From Styela clava (lineage: Eukaryota; Chordata; Ascidiacea; Stolidobranchia; Styelidae), in NCBI RefSeq assembly GCF_964204865.1, contig NC_135257.1:11740151-11804150 (forward strand): DNA of 64,000 nucleotides, written 5' to 3'. Position 1 is the stretch's first letter. Each line of letters starts with the position of its first letter. The position numbers were made by a program, and so were the translations under genes. The notes under the pieces are model-generated. The model was not told where the DNA came from, did no database searches, and worked only from the letters and a program-made list of their open reading frames with translations. This document shows positions 22,027 to 33,573 of the stretch, piece after piece.

Positions 22027-22267
22027 TGTTGTATACGCGTCTGGCCATTGTTTACATGTGACGAGAAGTCCCGAGAAAGTAATCAACTGCCAGACTCGTA
22101 CGCGATCCGCCCGGACACTTGTCGAATGTTTATCTGACGTGCGGTACTGCTTTGTTTTGATCAAACTGTTATAGTTAAGTCTTTTGTTATGCTGTATTAA
22201 ATCTTGTGTGTATCATTCACTGAGTCTTTTCTGAACTCGCATTGGCTATACAATTAAGAACAGAACA
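22027..22267 (+). repeat. 3' LTR
   Basis: 241 bp, matching the 5' LTR base for base as far as can be read. Confidence 0.97.
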
Positions 22268-23099
22268 ACTGCGTCATACAAATTAACTTAAATCCGGCTA
22301 CGATCAAAAAATTGAACCATGGCAAAATATTGACTCTCAATGGCATAACAATATCATTAGGGAAGTTTTTTACGTTTTTCTCAAAACTGCTAATATGACT
22401 TACTCAATTCGGTTATTAGCGTGACGATATTCAAACGACCTCAAATTGCTCGTGTCACTCTGTATAACCTCTCCAAGGGTCATTTTAACTCTGCGTTGAC
22501 ATTGCTAAGAGTATATGAGATTCATTAAACTAGACACTAATAAGGTCAATCGTTGGCGCATCGTGAGATACAGATTTGAAAGCTAAAAGCTTCGCTTTGC
22601 GATTTTCATAAATCAATCTTTGATTCGTCGCGCTAGGTTTTGTCACCGGTAGACTTCACAATGACAAATCTTATTTGTATGAAATATGGACCATATAATC
22701 CGGGATATATTTATCTATTATCTGGGCTCATTAATATCTTAAGCGAAGGTTAATGACATTCGGGGGGCATGCTATTTCGATATGCCATTTGCTCGAGGGC
22801 TCTAGAAGTCACGTCTGTAATAAACCTCTGTCGTAAAACATCAAAAAATTGGAATTATTTTTATTTTCATTTTGAAACCAATTTTTACAAAAAGACAATA
22901 TTGCCGGAAATACTCATCAGATACCAACCGGATTCGTTTTGGTGTTGATTTCATGACTAACAATAGCAATCTCACACCCTCTATAGTTAGTGAACATAGA
23001 GTTGGGTAAATTATAATTTTATTTCATTTATTTATTTGAATTAAATTTGAAAATTCATGCAATTAAAAAGAATACAATCCAGACGTTTCCCGTCCACAT

Positions 23100-24919
23100 T
23101 TACATGTAGCTGGTGATCCAAGATCTGTAGTATGCTACATCAGTGTAGACACCTGGTTTATTGGCCTGAGCGCATCCATAGCCCCATGAAGTGATTCCGG
23201 CAATGGTTGTTGAACCTTGAATGTAGGCAGGTCCACCAGAGTCACCCTGCACAAAATAGAATATTTAGATAAGCATCAGCTTTAGGGAAAGACTTGCCGA
23301 ATTTCCTAATTAACAAAATATACCTGGCAAGAGTCTTCTCCACCATCCATATTTCCCATGCAGATCATTCCAGCTAAAATTTCACCGTTGTATGCAAGTC
23401 TGGCATTGCATTCACTTGTAGAAATGACCGCCACATTTACAGATTGCAAGTTGTTTGGAAGACTTTGAACTGAAAAGTAATATTAAAATATTTTCAAGAT
23501 TGTTTCGATGAATAAAAATAATTAATGTTTTTGAAAATTTAAGGTCCGAGCTTTGAAGTGAAATCGTTTCCAATGCTGTATCATTGGTATGTGTACACTA
23601 AAATCAAAACTGTGGAATCATTTGTTGTGAATGTGTTGGAGATCGAAGCTGCGTCGTATTCTCTTCGGAATCTTTTTAGCCCCTGGTAATCTGAAGTGGG
23701 GATCGGAAATTTCGAAAGTCAAAAGTTCGTTATTGAATTCTCGACAGAGACAGAATAATGCTTGTAACATTAAGTTTTTCTTCCTGCCGATTTCAAAAGT
23801 TAAAGCCAGAATCTGATTTTGAATGGCTTAAAAGTAAAGCCATATGAGATATTTTTCGAATCCACAGCCCTGTGCATGATTTGACTCGTGAATATCTGAT
23901 ATAAAGAAAATGGAGCTTTTTAGAAAAGCTATGGACTTTAGTAAAGCGATAAAACGGCGACACGACGCATCAAAATGATGAATCAACGTTTTCAGTTGTG
24001 TTCAAAACCAAGGCTAGTCAATGTTTGAATATTGAAAACTCACTGATGCCAGAGTTGGTGTCTCCCCATCCAGCGACAGTTATGCCAGTGCCAGCGGAAG
24101 GTGCAGAGAATTGTAAAGGTGCTGAGGCAATAGTCGAACTAAAGCTGAATGATGACTAAAACAAAGAAATCAGTTTAATATCGCGTTAATGTGAATATAT
24201 TCTAATTATATTTTTGTTGCGCATCAGCGGACTTGGTGCGTGGTTATTCCTTTTTATGATGTAAATATGTAGTAGGCAAAAACTCACTGCAAGCTGCAAA
24301 ATCATGATGTCATTTGCAAGTGTGTTGGAGTTGTATTGAGGATGAACCACCTTTCCGCTAACGGAGATGGTAACTCCACCACTGTTACGAGTTACAGTTC
24401 CAGCAGTTACAGTTAATCCAATGAGATTTCTATAAAAGTAAATAACATTAATGTGTCACTGCTGCCAATACCAATATTCGGGTACATAACTCTACGAATA
24501 ACACGGTGATATTTCGACTTCTAATTTATCATAAGTACATGAAATGTATTAATGTGTGAGATAATAAATTTTGCTTTATTTTTATACGAAATGGTGTATA
24601 TTTTAATTCTTACTGTTCGCAGTGAGCAGCAGAGAGGACTCGGTTAGCTGAAATGATTGTTCCGCCACAGAAGAATGAGCCACTTTTTTCCTGGAAGACG
24701 ATTGACGGGAACTGGCCATTAGAGGCAGCAGTACCACCAATAATCTTGTCGGCGTTGGCGCCTGAACGAATTACAAAATATTGAAATTGTTTTGTCTATT
24801 TGAACGGAAAATATAGCGGATACTCCAACTGAAACAAGCCTAGTCAAAAAAATTCAAATTTTACATAAAATAAATTACCTACCACAAAGGCAGAGAATGG
24901 CGACGATTAAAAGTTTCAT
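23100..24919 (-). CDS. Trypsin-like serine protease, copy B
   Basis: Paralogue of copy A with identical exon lengths: 24883-24919, 24614-24761, 24288-24429, 24044-24155, 23324-23469, 23100-23246. It encodes 243 residues: signal peptide [12 protein letters not shown], pro-segment ending NADK, then IIGG. His (AAHC), Asp (ANDIMIL) and Ser (GDSGGP) are all present, with the S1-pocket Asp in EDSCQ. Differences from A include TLAND for TIQND before the catalytic Asp, STSECN for STNDCN, MDGGED for MAGGED, and SYM for SNM at the C-terminus. No disabling change was found. It sits in the left copy of the 3-kb duplication. Confidence 0.93.
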
Positions 24920-24980
24920 TCTTATTTGTTCGTTCGACGATTCCAAAGAACTGATAGTTTAGATCAGAAAGTATGCCCAT

Positions 24981-24987
24981 TTTTATA
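24981..24987 (-). promoter_or_regulatory. TATA box of trypsin B
   Basis: TATAAAA on the minus strand, about 62 bases upstream of the ATG, aligned with the TATA boxes of copies A and C. Confidence 0.7.
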
Positions 24988-25712
24988 CTATTTGAAAGGC
25001 CACTAAACATATCATTTTAATGTAAATACAAATATATTTACGACATCATAAGTGTCAATTTACAAAAAATTACCTAATTATAATTTTTATCAACACATGA
25101 TGAATTCTCATGGTGGTTTGGTGTACATTTGACGTAGTTAGTTTTCTTGTAGCATACGTTTAGAAGAGACTTCAAGTCTATAACATATTGTTACTTTCGT
25201 ATACATCTATATCGTATAGATATCTTCAGTATCTACAAAGGGTTACCCTGGTACGCATTCTTGCTTCAATAGGGTTATTTTCAATAATAAGTTTTCTTAT
25301 TATATAATTGGAACAGAAAAAGTATTTTCAGTTATCATTCGCCGTTATTCCTATATCCCAGAAGTTAGAACATGATCAGGTCGATAGTGACATCAAAACC
25401 AATGGCGCTGTTCAACTTACACAATATTTGTATCATAATCCTCCAAAACTGATTAACATATAATTTTAACATATATGATTTTTATATAAATATATGTTCT
25501 GGTGGGGTATTCCGATGTACTGATTGCCGACAACAATGTTTATTTGTCATTTGATGGAAAGGATCCCTTGGTGGCAAAAATTTGGATAACTTTTCGACAA
25601 TATGTAATGTTGTGCGCAAAAGTGAGTTATGAGAATCTCCAAATGGTTCAGAAATATCTCAATCAATTGACTTAGATTTCCCACCGAGTTCTACAGCTCT
25701 GTTTCTCTAGAT

Positions 25713-26164
25713 TAGGGGCCGGCAAACTACGGCCCGCGGGCCAGATCCGGCCTGCGAAACAATACAATCCGGCCCGCGACGCTTTACTGAATTATATTAA
25801 CAAAACAACTGTATTAACGATTATATTCTTTACGTAACAAAGTTTGTTTTGAGACACTAAATTATATTATAATCTAACAAGTATATAATTAACAATCACT
25901 CATTTAATGAGCCTATAATTATAATTAGACAAATGGCAACAGAACGTAAAAGAGTTAATGCTGAGTGCAAATGGTTTAATGGCGCAGAAAATTTTTAAAT
26001 GATCAGTCTAAGCGCGTTGCCTGAAACTTAACTGAAATCTGTGTAAAAAAATGTGATTCATTAGCCATTCCTTCGGTTTTTAACTTTCTAAAAATATGTT
26101 CGGCCCGCCAATGACATGCAACCTTCATTCTGGCCCACGAACGACAAAAGTTTGCCGATCCCTG
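25713..26164. mobile_element. Short hAT element (452 bp)
   Basis: Starts TAGGGGCCGGCAAAC (25713) and ends GTTTGCCGATCCCTG (26164). 8-bp duplication with one mismatch: CTCTAGAT (25705-25712) and CTTTAGAT (26165-26172). Subterminal GGCCCGC motifs lie at both ends. Non-coding; a relative is nested inside the hAT at 5725-7879. Confidence 0.83.
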
Positions 26165-26172
26165 CTTTAGAT

Positions 26173-27206
26173 GATCTTTTTGAAATGGCCCTGGAGTTTC
26201 GGATGGGCCTGCAGTATAGGTCCCAAGAAGATTGAATGTAGGGCAAAAATTGAACCAACGTTTCGAAATTCAATTTGACAAGCTGATAAATAGACACAAG
26301 GATTAGTTTGTTCATTAACACTTTTACTGTATTGTTTATAATAATAAAATAATGTTATAAATTCCTGTTATGATAATGAAACCTGAAAATGGGCCACAAA
26401 AAATAAAAGTTGAGAAACATTGACACACGATATTCTTACGATTATAACGGACGAGAGGTCGGCTGCAGGCCAATTGAAACAAAAAATATACAATTTTCGA
26501 TCAGCCTGCATAATGATTCGTTTATTCAATTTTAGTTTAATAGAAATTCGAACGTCAAACGGATAGGTTTTCAATATTCACGTATTATCTTTTGCTTTCC
26601 CGAATTGCGAAATATATTATCATTAGTATTATGTTATGAGAGTAAACTTATAAAAGTATAATTAGAAAAGGGAATTTACTTAACGAGCCATATGGTTTGA
26701 TCTCACAAATGCAGTAAACAAAATGAGTTACAAGAAACCGGATGACGTAATAATGATAATAAATAAACTATGCGATATGTATTACTTACGTTGGAAGTTT
26801 TTCTATAAGTATGGCCCTTAGTTACTGTGATGTTGATTAAAATTTACCGGAATTTTCAGGTATTTCAAACTGAGTTTCACGAATTTCTTATTACAAAACA
26901 AGTTTTTGTTTGTACTGTTAAAAATAAAGAACGTGTATAATGCAAAAACTTTGGATCAACTTAAATCATACGATGATTTTAAAGTAATTGACAGCTTCTT
27001 GCGCAAGATTTTATTTCAATATCATGCTGTGCATATTAGTAGCTAGTTTTCGACTAATATAAGAAGTAGTGTCGATCCCTGGTTTTTCTTGCTGTCAACA
27101 TAAAGCCATCGATTCATAGCATATGCAAGTACAATGAAAATGGTATGCCAAGCTGTAATAAACAGTGGCACTCTGTTTAAAAAGAAAACCTACTTACTGT
27201 GTCTTG
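26173..27206. other. AT-rich stretch, no gene seen
   Basis: No exon, RNA gene or bounded element recognised on either strand. Confidence 0.45.
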
Positions 27207-27214
27207 GTGGTAAC

Positions 27215-27629
27215 CAGTGTTCCCTCTAAGGTGTGCGCGTGTGCGCGCGCACACAGCTTTCAGAGGCTGCGCACACGCATAGATTTACTGCGCACAGACG
27301 TATTTCGATGTAATGTAACAATGTTCTTTTGTTCTTTTTTCACCCTTTATTTGAATTCAAATAAAACCATCTGTTACAATCAATTTAATTTATTATTTAC
27401 CATGTATGTTCATTGTTATCTACTGATAACATATAGCCTTCACTGAAGCATTTACAATCTATAGAAAAACCTATTGAATAACCAAAATTTTCTTAATAAG
27501 CCCACTTATTATCCGGTTAGAACGCCAAAATTTCTTCATTGGTTTATGCACAAATATCAGTCATTTCCAAAAAGGGGGCACACACCAAAATTTCTGCGCA
27601 CACATACTACAAAAATTAGAGGGAACATG
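27215..27629. mobile_element. Short hAT-like element, CAGTGTTCCCTCTAA family
   Basis: Begins CAGTGTTCCCTCTAAGGTG and ends TTAGAGGGAACATG, near-complementary termini typical of a widespread hAT family. Both subterminal regions carry GCGCACAC motifs. The flanks (GTGGTAAC at 27207-27214 and GTCATGAC at 27630-27637) are only 5/8 alike, so the duplication has decayed or one boundary is off by a base or two. Confidence 0.7.
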
Positions 27630-27734
27630 GTCATGACTTTTGTGAATATTGTCTGAAATGATTTCTTATTCTAGAGTCCTAGACCATAATTGGCGGTTCG
27701 TTGATCACCCCAAAAGTTCTAAACAATGCATTTA

Positions 27735-28340
27735 TTGGATCTCCGCTATAGGAGACCCTTATTTTTAGTCGTTTTGTATGTTTGTCCAGCTGTAGCGCCC
27801 AAATGGCTGGACAGATCCGCATGAAATTTTTCACATGTGTGATCATGTCACCCTAATATTATGCGTTTCATCCAAATAACGGATTGATTTTAGATTTCAG
27901 TGGACATTTTGTTTTAATTTTTAGCCACATTATATCACGCGAGTATGTCTACAAAACGGGCAGCGCTTGAAATGAACTGACCTTTTTGACTACCCGCTTC
28001 CTTTGTAATCGCGCCGCCGTTGAAGCTCTTCAAATTTCCATCGATGGCAACCGGGCCTCAACTATCAGCGGAGATCCTGGGCACCTACCGGCTTGTCTTA
28101 TTATAACTTAGCATAAATGATTAGAGCCACTTTTCCCAAAGTGGAGAGGAATGCCTCGCCAGTACGATTTTTTATCTTTCTTGAAAGGAATTTTGCTTTG
28201 TATTTGCTGCAGTACTACTAATATTCTTCAGTTTTCCATTATTGCTATAATAATTATTTATGCGCACATTTATAAACTACTTGAACTGTACAAAAGCGGG
28301 AGTGTGACCTGCGCATTACAACATATAAGGTGTCGCTATT
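27735..28340. repeat. Interspersed repeat-like segment
   Basis: Begins near GGATCTCCGCTATAGGAGAC and includes GCTGTAGCGCCCAAATGGCT. It runs directly into the CGATCGG/TTGTCTG repeat units that follow and is probably part of a composite element. No coding potential was seen. Confidence 0.4.
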
Positions 28341-28349
28341 GAGTCAGAG

Positions 28350-28990
28350 CGAAGGAATCGAAACCGAAGATCGATAAGTCGGCGGTCTCCGATCGCTATC
28401 TAGTTTTATCGATCTCGATCGGTAAGTATGTTGATAGGTATTTGTCTGTTTGTTTGTCTGTTTGTTTGTCTGTCTGTTAGACCTTTTCGTATGTTACGCG
28501 ATATCTCACGAAAGCGAGGTTAAATCTGCTCCAGATTTTGCATGTGCATTTATCATATCTCGGACCAGAAGCCTATTAATTTTGGATGAATTATATCGTA
28601 TATTTAGCGAGTTATTAATTAATTAATCAATTAATTTTTTTTTATTATTATATTTTTTTTCATTTTTTTCTTTTTATAATTAGCGAGGTATTACTTAATT
28701 AATTTTTTTCTCGGAAGATCGATAAATCAGCGGTCTCCGATCGCTATCTCGTTTGTTTGTTTGTCTGTTAGACACTTTCGTATGTTACGCGGTATCTCAC
28801 GAAAGCGAGGTTGAATCTGCTCCAAATTTTGCAAGTGCATTCATCATATCTCGGACCAGAAGCCTATTGAGGATGAATTTTGTTGTATAATTAGCGAGTT
28901 ATTTATTAAGTAGTGATGGGACACGCGGTGTCGCTATTGAGTCAGAAGGAAGGGAACATGCGGATAAGTCGGCGCTCTCCGATCGCTATC
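28350..28990. repeat. Two units of the CGATCGG/(TGTC)n repeat family
   Basis: Each unit has ATCGATAAGTCGG...GGTCTCCGATCGCTATC, then a TTGTCTG microsatellite, then TATGTTACGCGATATCTCAC, CATATCTCGGACCAGAAGCC and AGCGAGTTATTAATTAATTA, ending in GTGTCGCTATTGAGTCAG. The same order occurs inverted at 42228-42521, 60069-60463 and 60625-60903. The first unit contains GATCGGTAAGTATG, a near-perfect animal 5' splice-site sequence. Confidence 0.75.
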
Positions 28991-28994
28991 TAGT

Positions 28995-29475
28995 TATGTT
29001 GTTGTTGTGAAAAAATCGACTTGCTCTCTTTCTACTGGACCAATTGCTTTTATATTTTCAGTAATTGAAGCTCGTTGTTGTTGGTAGAAGATAATTACTC
29101 TAATTTTATTTTTAAATATTTTTGGCCCCTATGAGATTCTTTTTTCATTCCAAAGTTTTGTGTGGTAACGTTATCAAAATTAAAATTGCCTGTTGTGCTT
29201 CCGTGATCACATCTCAGTTATGTGGTGGTCAGACTAGCGGTACTGTAAGAGATTTGATACTACTTCGTTTTGGCTTTCGTGGCCATAGATTTAAACTTTT
29301 ATTTATTTTACCATCCATAGTAGCCAAACCCTATGTGTTTTTGAATCGAACAACAAGATTACTAGCACCGGTGCGCAATACATCTTAATCAATTAATACA
29401 TCTAGATCACAAACATAAATTTCTCATTGATGTGGCATATTTCATTTTGAAAGTGGTAGATTTAATATATATGTA
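28995..29475. repeat. Mixed repeat fragments
   Basis: 28995-29290 is a diverged unit of the GGACCAATTGCTTT repeat. 29290-29470 matches the interior of the TAGAGATG hAT (compare 13745-13960). Confidence 0.55.
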
Positions 29476-29479
29476 TATC

Positions 29480-29665
29480 GAATCTTGCGCAAGTACGGTA
29501 CTATATTCTATCTGTTTTAGGACACATAACAGGCGTTGCATAAAACTCGTTCAGGGCGATTTTTGAGTTATGTTTTTAAATTCATTCAACGTCAGACGGG
29601 ATCGACTACTCGAGACGTGGCGATCGATCGGTCGATCGCGATCGACGTGTTGGCCACCCCTGGTT
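29480..29665. repeat. Repeat copy ending in a hAT-like terminus
   Basis: Matches 15938-16060 and 40940-41125. It ends GATCGACGTGTTGGCCACCC then CTG at 29663-29665, the reverse complement of a CAGGGGTGGCCAAC-type hAT end with CGATCG subterminal motifs. The opposite terminus is not recognised. Confidence 0.5.
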
Positions 29666-30483
29666 TATGCAATTGGCATATGCAAACGACCTAAAATAGC
29701 TCGTGTCACTCTGTATAACCTCTCAAAAAGGTCATTTTAACTCCGCGTCAACATTGCTACGGGTATGTGAGATTCATAAAACTAGGCACTGATAAAGCAA
29801 ATCGTTGGCGCATCGCGAGATACAAATTTGAAAGCTGAAAGCGTTGCTTTACGATTTTCCAAATGACTCTTCGATTTGCCTGAGTAGCACTAGCTTTTGT
29901 CACCTGCAGACTTCACAATGACAAATAATAATTTGAAGTAATATGGACCATATAATCCGGAATATATATTTCTGTTATCTGGGACCATCTAAAGCTAAAT
30001 ATCTAAAGCGAAGGTTGATGACATTCCAGGAGGCATGCGGCTTCGATATACCGTTTGCTCAAGCGAGCTCGAGGTCACGTCTGTAAATAAAGCTCTCTTG
30101 TATATGGACTTCTACTTATCTAAATTGAATCCTCAAAAAGTCGGAATTAGCGGGATTAACTTGTTTATGTCCTAACCAGCAAATCCCTAACCACAATCCG
30201 TCAGGATTTATATGATGTCCGAAGCTGGCCTAAATTATGAACTTTTTTTTTTAATTTTGAAGCCAGTTTTTACAAGAAAACAATACTGCCGGAAATTCTC
30301 GTTAAATACCAACTGGATTCTTTTCGGTGTTTATTTCATGACCAACTATAGCAATCTCACTCCTTTCTATATTTATTGAACAGGCTAAGGCTAAATTATA
30401 TTTTTATTTCATCCATTTATTTGAATTAAATTTATTTTTCATGCAATTAAAAAGAATACAATCCAGGCATTTCCCGTCCACAT

Positions 30484-32290
30484 TTACATGTTGCTGGTGA
30501 TCCAGGATCTGTAGTATGCTACATCAGTGTAGACACCTGGTTTATTGGCCTGAGCGCATCCATAGCCCCATGAAGTGATTCCGGCAATGGTTGTTGAACC
30601 TTGAATGTAGGCAGGTCCACCAGAGTCACCCTGCACAAAATAGAATAATTAGATGAACATCTTCAAGAAAAGATTTGCCGAATTTCATATTTAGCAAAAT
30701 ATACCTGGCAAGAGTCTTCTCCACCAGCCATATTTCCCATGCATATCATTCCAGCTAAAATGTCACCGTTGTATGCAAGTCTGGCATTGCAGTCACTTGT
30801 AGGAATGACCGCCACATTTACAGATTGCAAGTTGTTTGGAAGACTTTGGACTGGAAAGTAATATTAAAAATATTTTTAAGATTGTTTTGATGAATAGAAA
30901 TATTTAATGTTTTTGAAAATTTAAGGTCCGAGCTTTAAAATGAAATTGTTCCCAATGCGGTATCATTGATATTTGTACACTAAAATCAAAACTTTGGAAT
31001 CATTTGTTTTGAAAGTGTTGGAGATGGAAGCTGAGTCGTATTCTATTTGGAATCCTTTTAGCCCCTCGTAATCTGTAGTGGGAATCGGAAATTACTAAAG
31101 TCAAAATTTGGTTATTGAATTCTCGACAGAAACAGTATAGTGCTTGTAACATTGAATCTTTTGACCTGCCCATTTCAAAATTCGAAGCCAGAACCCGATT
31201 GGGAATGGCTTAAAGGTGGAGTCATATAGAATATTTTGCGAATCCACAGTACTGTGCACAGTACTTTGCATATAGACTAAAGTCTATAGTAAAGCTATAG
31301 ACTTTAGTAAAGCAATAAAACGGCAACACGACGCATCAAAATGATGAATCAACGTTTCCAGTTGTGTTCATAACCAAGACTATAGTCGATGTTTGAATAT
31401 TGAAAACTCACTGATGCCAGAGTTGGTGTCACCCCATCCAGCGACAGTTATGCCAGTGCCAGCGGAAGGTGCAGTGGTTTGCAAAGGTGCTGCGGCAATA
31501 GTCGAACCAAAGCTGAATGATGACTAAAACAAAACAAAAAATCAGTTCAATATCGCGTTTATGTAAATATGTTCTAATTATATTTTTGTTGTGTCAGCGG
31601 ACTTGGCGCGTGGTTATTCCTTTTTATGATGTAAATATGTAGTAGGCAAAAACTCACTGCAAGCTGCAAAATCATAATGTCATTTTGGATTGTGTTGGAG
31701 TTGTATTCAGGATGAACCACTTTTCCGCTAACGGAGATGGTAACTCCACCACTGTTACGAGTCACAGTTCCCGCAGTTACAGTTAATCCAATGAGATTCC
31801 TATGAAAGTAAATAACATTAATGTGCACTGCTGCCAATACCAATGTTCGGGTACATAACTCTACGAACGACATGGTGATATTTCGACTTCTAATTTGTCA
31901 TAATTACATGAAATGTATTTATGTGTGAGATATTACATTTTGCTTTATTTTTATACAAAATGGTGTATATTTAAATTCTTACTGTTCGCAGTGAGCAGCA
32001 GAGAGGACTCGGTTAGCTGAAATGATTGTTCCGCCACAGAAGAATGAGCCACTTTTTTCCTGGAAGACGATTGACGGGAACTGGCCATTAGAGGCAGCAG
32101 TACCACCAATAATCTTGTCGGCGTTGGCGCCTGAACGAATTACAAAATAATAAAATTGTTTTGTCTATTTGAACGGAAAAATTAGCGGATACGCGAACTG
32201 AAACAAGCCAAATAAAAAAAATTCAAATTATCCATATAAAATAAATTACCTACCACAAAGGCAGAGAATGGCGACGATTAAAAGTTTCAT
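30484..32290 (-). CDS. Trypsin-like serine protease, copy C
   Basis: Third paralogue. Exons: 32254-32290, 31983-32130, 31658-31799, 31412-31523, 30705-30850, 30484-30630. 243 residues with the same signal peptide as B ([12 protein letters not shown]), a pro-segment ending NADK and IIGG at the mature start. AAHC, NDIMIL and GDSGGP supply the triad; EDSCQ gives the S1-pocket Asp. Distinct residues include HPEYNS (A and B have HPQYNS), [17 protein letters not shown] and VIPTSDCN. Open and apparently functional. Coding sequence is closer to B than to A, as expected from the 3-kb duplication. Confidence 0.93.
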
Positions 32291-32350
32291 TCTTATTTGT
32301 TCGTTCAACGATTCCAAAGAACTGATAGTTTAGATCAGAAAGGGTGCTCT

Positions 32351-32357
32351 TTTTATA
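32351..32357 (-). promoter_or_regulatory. TATA box of trypsin C
   Basis: TATAAAA on the minus strand, about 61 bases upstream of the ATG, at the same place as in copies A and B. Confidence 0.7.
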
Positions 32358-32814
32358 CCAGTTGAAAGGCCACTGGACATATGCTATCGATGTAAATACA
32401 AATATATTTACGACATCATAAGTGTCAATTTACAAAAAATTACCATATTATATTTTTTTTATCAACATATGATGAATTCTCATGGTTTGGTGTACACTGG
32501 TCAGTTGACGTAGTTAGTTTTCTTGTAGCATACACATTAGAAGAGACATCAAGTCTAAAAAAAATTGTTACTCTTGTATACATCTATATCGTATAGATAT
32601 CTTCAGTATCTGCAAAGAGTTTCACTGGTACACATTCTTGCTTCAATAATTAGTCCCTTCCAACTAGTTTTTATCGTACATGGAATAGAAAAGCTTTTTT
32701 AGTTACCATTCGCCGTTATTCCCACATCCCAGAAAGAGGACATGATTAGGTCGATAGTGACATCAAAACCAATGACACTGTTCAATTCGTGTCTCCACAA
32801 TCGATACACATTTA

Positions 32815-33545
32815 AGCTTTGCTTTTTTGTTGGACACGAGGTCTACATATTAATCGTTTCTATATTATGTTGTTGTTGTTCTTGTTGTTAGTATTTTTCC
32901 CCTTATCGTTTTAAAAAAAACTCTTTTCTCTTCAATTACTGGACCAATTTTCATTGGTTAAAGTTTATATTTTTCGCTTGAAGTCTATCACTTTTATTTA
33001 TTTCAAAAATTAATGTGGTCTCTATGGGAATCGTTTTTTGTGTGCGGTGACATCATCAAAATTGCGCAGTTGGTAGTGGTTACACGTTTGCGTTTGTCAT
33101 AAAATTTGCTGTACGTTTTAGATTTCGTGTCCATATATTTGAGCATCGTTCTCTTGTTGTTCTTCTTGTTGGTATTTTCTTCTCTTTATTGTAAAAAAAA
33201 TAGGTTTTTCCTTCAATTGCTGGACCAATTGCTTTAAATTTTCAGTGGTTAGAGATTGTTATTGTCTCCAGAAGACTATCACTTGAATTTTTCCCAAATT
33301 ACTTATGCAATCTGATATTTCATCTAAAATTCCGATGTTTTTTTATTTATTTACGGGAACACGTTTTTATGACAGCGTGGCGGCTGTCTTTCGTTCAGTT
33401 TGCGAACTTGTGCCTGGTTGTTAGGCGAAGTCGAGAAGGCGGTCGTACCGGTAGTCTGATGTGACAGTTTGCATACCAGTACCGGTACCCGTACTACTTT
33501 GTTTTGGCCTTCGTGGCAATATATTTGAGCATCGCTCTATTGATT
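32815..33545. repeat. Two tandem units of the 'ATATTTGAGCA...CTCTTG' repeat
   Basis: Two consecutive diverged units, each ending at a CCATATATTTGAGCATCG-like phrase (about 33132 and 33518), like those at 16380-17010. Confidence 0.6.
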
Positions 33546-33573
33546 CTAAGAAGATCAATTTAATAAGCATATG

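Larger units (their letters stand above)
17384..22267 (+). mobile_element. Intact Ty3/Gypsy LTR retrotransposon
   Basis: A 4884-bp element with 241-bp LTRs (17384-17624 and 22027-22267) that appear identical by eye, starting TGTTG and ending ACA. A 5-bp TSD, ACTGC, lies at 17379-17383 and 22268-22272. A primer-binding site directly follows the 5' LTR, a polypurine tract directly precedes the 3' LTR, and one uninterrupted gag-pol frame lies between. Domain order protease, reverse transcriptase, RNase H, integrase is that of Ty3/Gypsy. Identical LTRs and an open frame indicate a recent insertion. Confidence 0.97.
16106..22426. mobile_element. TIR DNA transposon with ATAT duplication, interrupted by Gypsy
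   Basis: 31-bp termini beginning CGTCACGCTAATAACCGAAT (16106-16136) are repeated inverted at 22396-22426 with one mismatch, and similarity extends further inward. ATAT is duplicated outside (16102-16105, 22427-22430). The paralogous segment near 29680 reads straight through this point with a matching empty site. Removing the Gypsy insertion and its 5-bp duplication leaves about 1.43 kb, so this is a small non-autonomous element. The superfamily is not assigned; 4-bp duplications occur in several. Confidence 0.82.
22427..25425. repeat. Segmental duplication, copy 1 (with trypsin B)
   Basis: From CAAACGACCT (about 22432) to GACATCAAAACCAATG (about 25390-25410) this block aligns with 29680-32796, including introns, both flanks of the protease gene and the far upstream region. 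Differences are scattered substitutions and small indels. The left edge coincides with the right end of the TIR element, so the original duplication extended further left. Confidence 0.85.
29680..32796. repeat. Segmental duplication, copy 2 (with trypsin C)
   Basis: Aligns with 22427-25425 throughout. Its left edge reads GGCATATGCAAACGACCT without interruption, the empty counterpart of the site occupied by the TIR element in the other copy. Confidence 0.85.
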
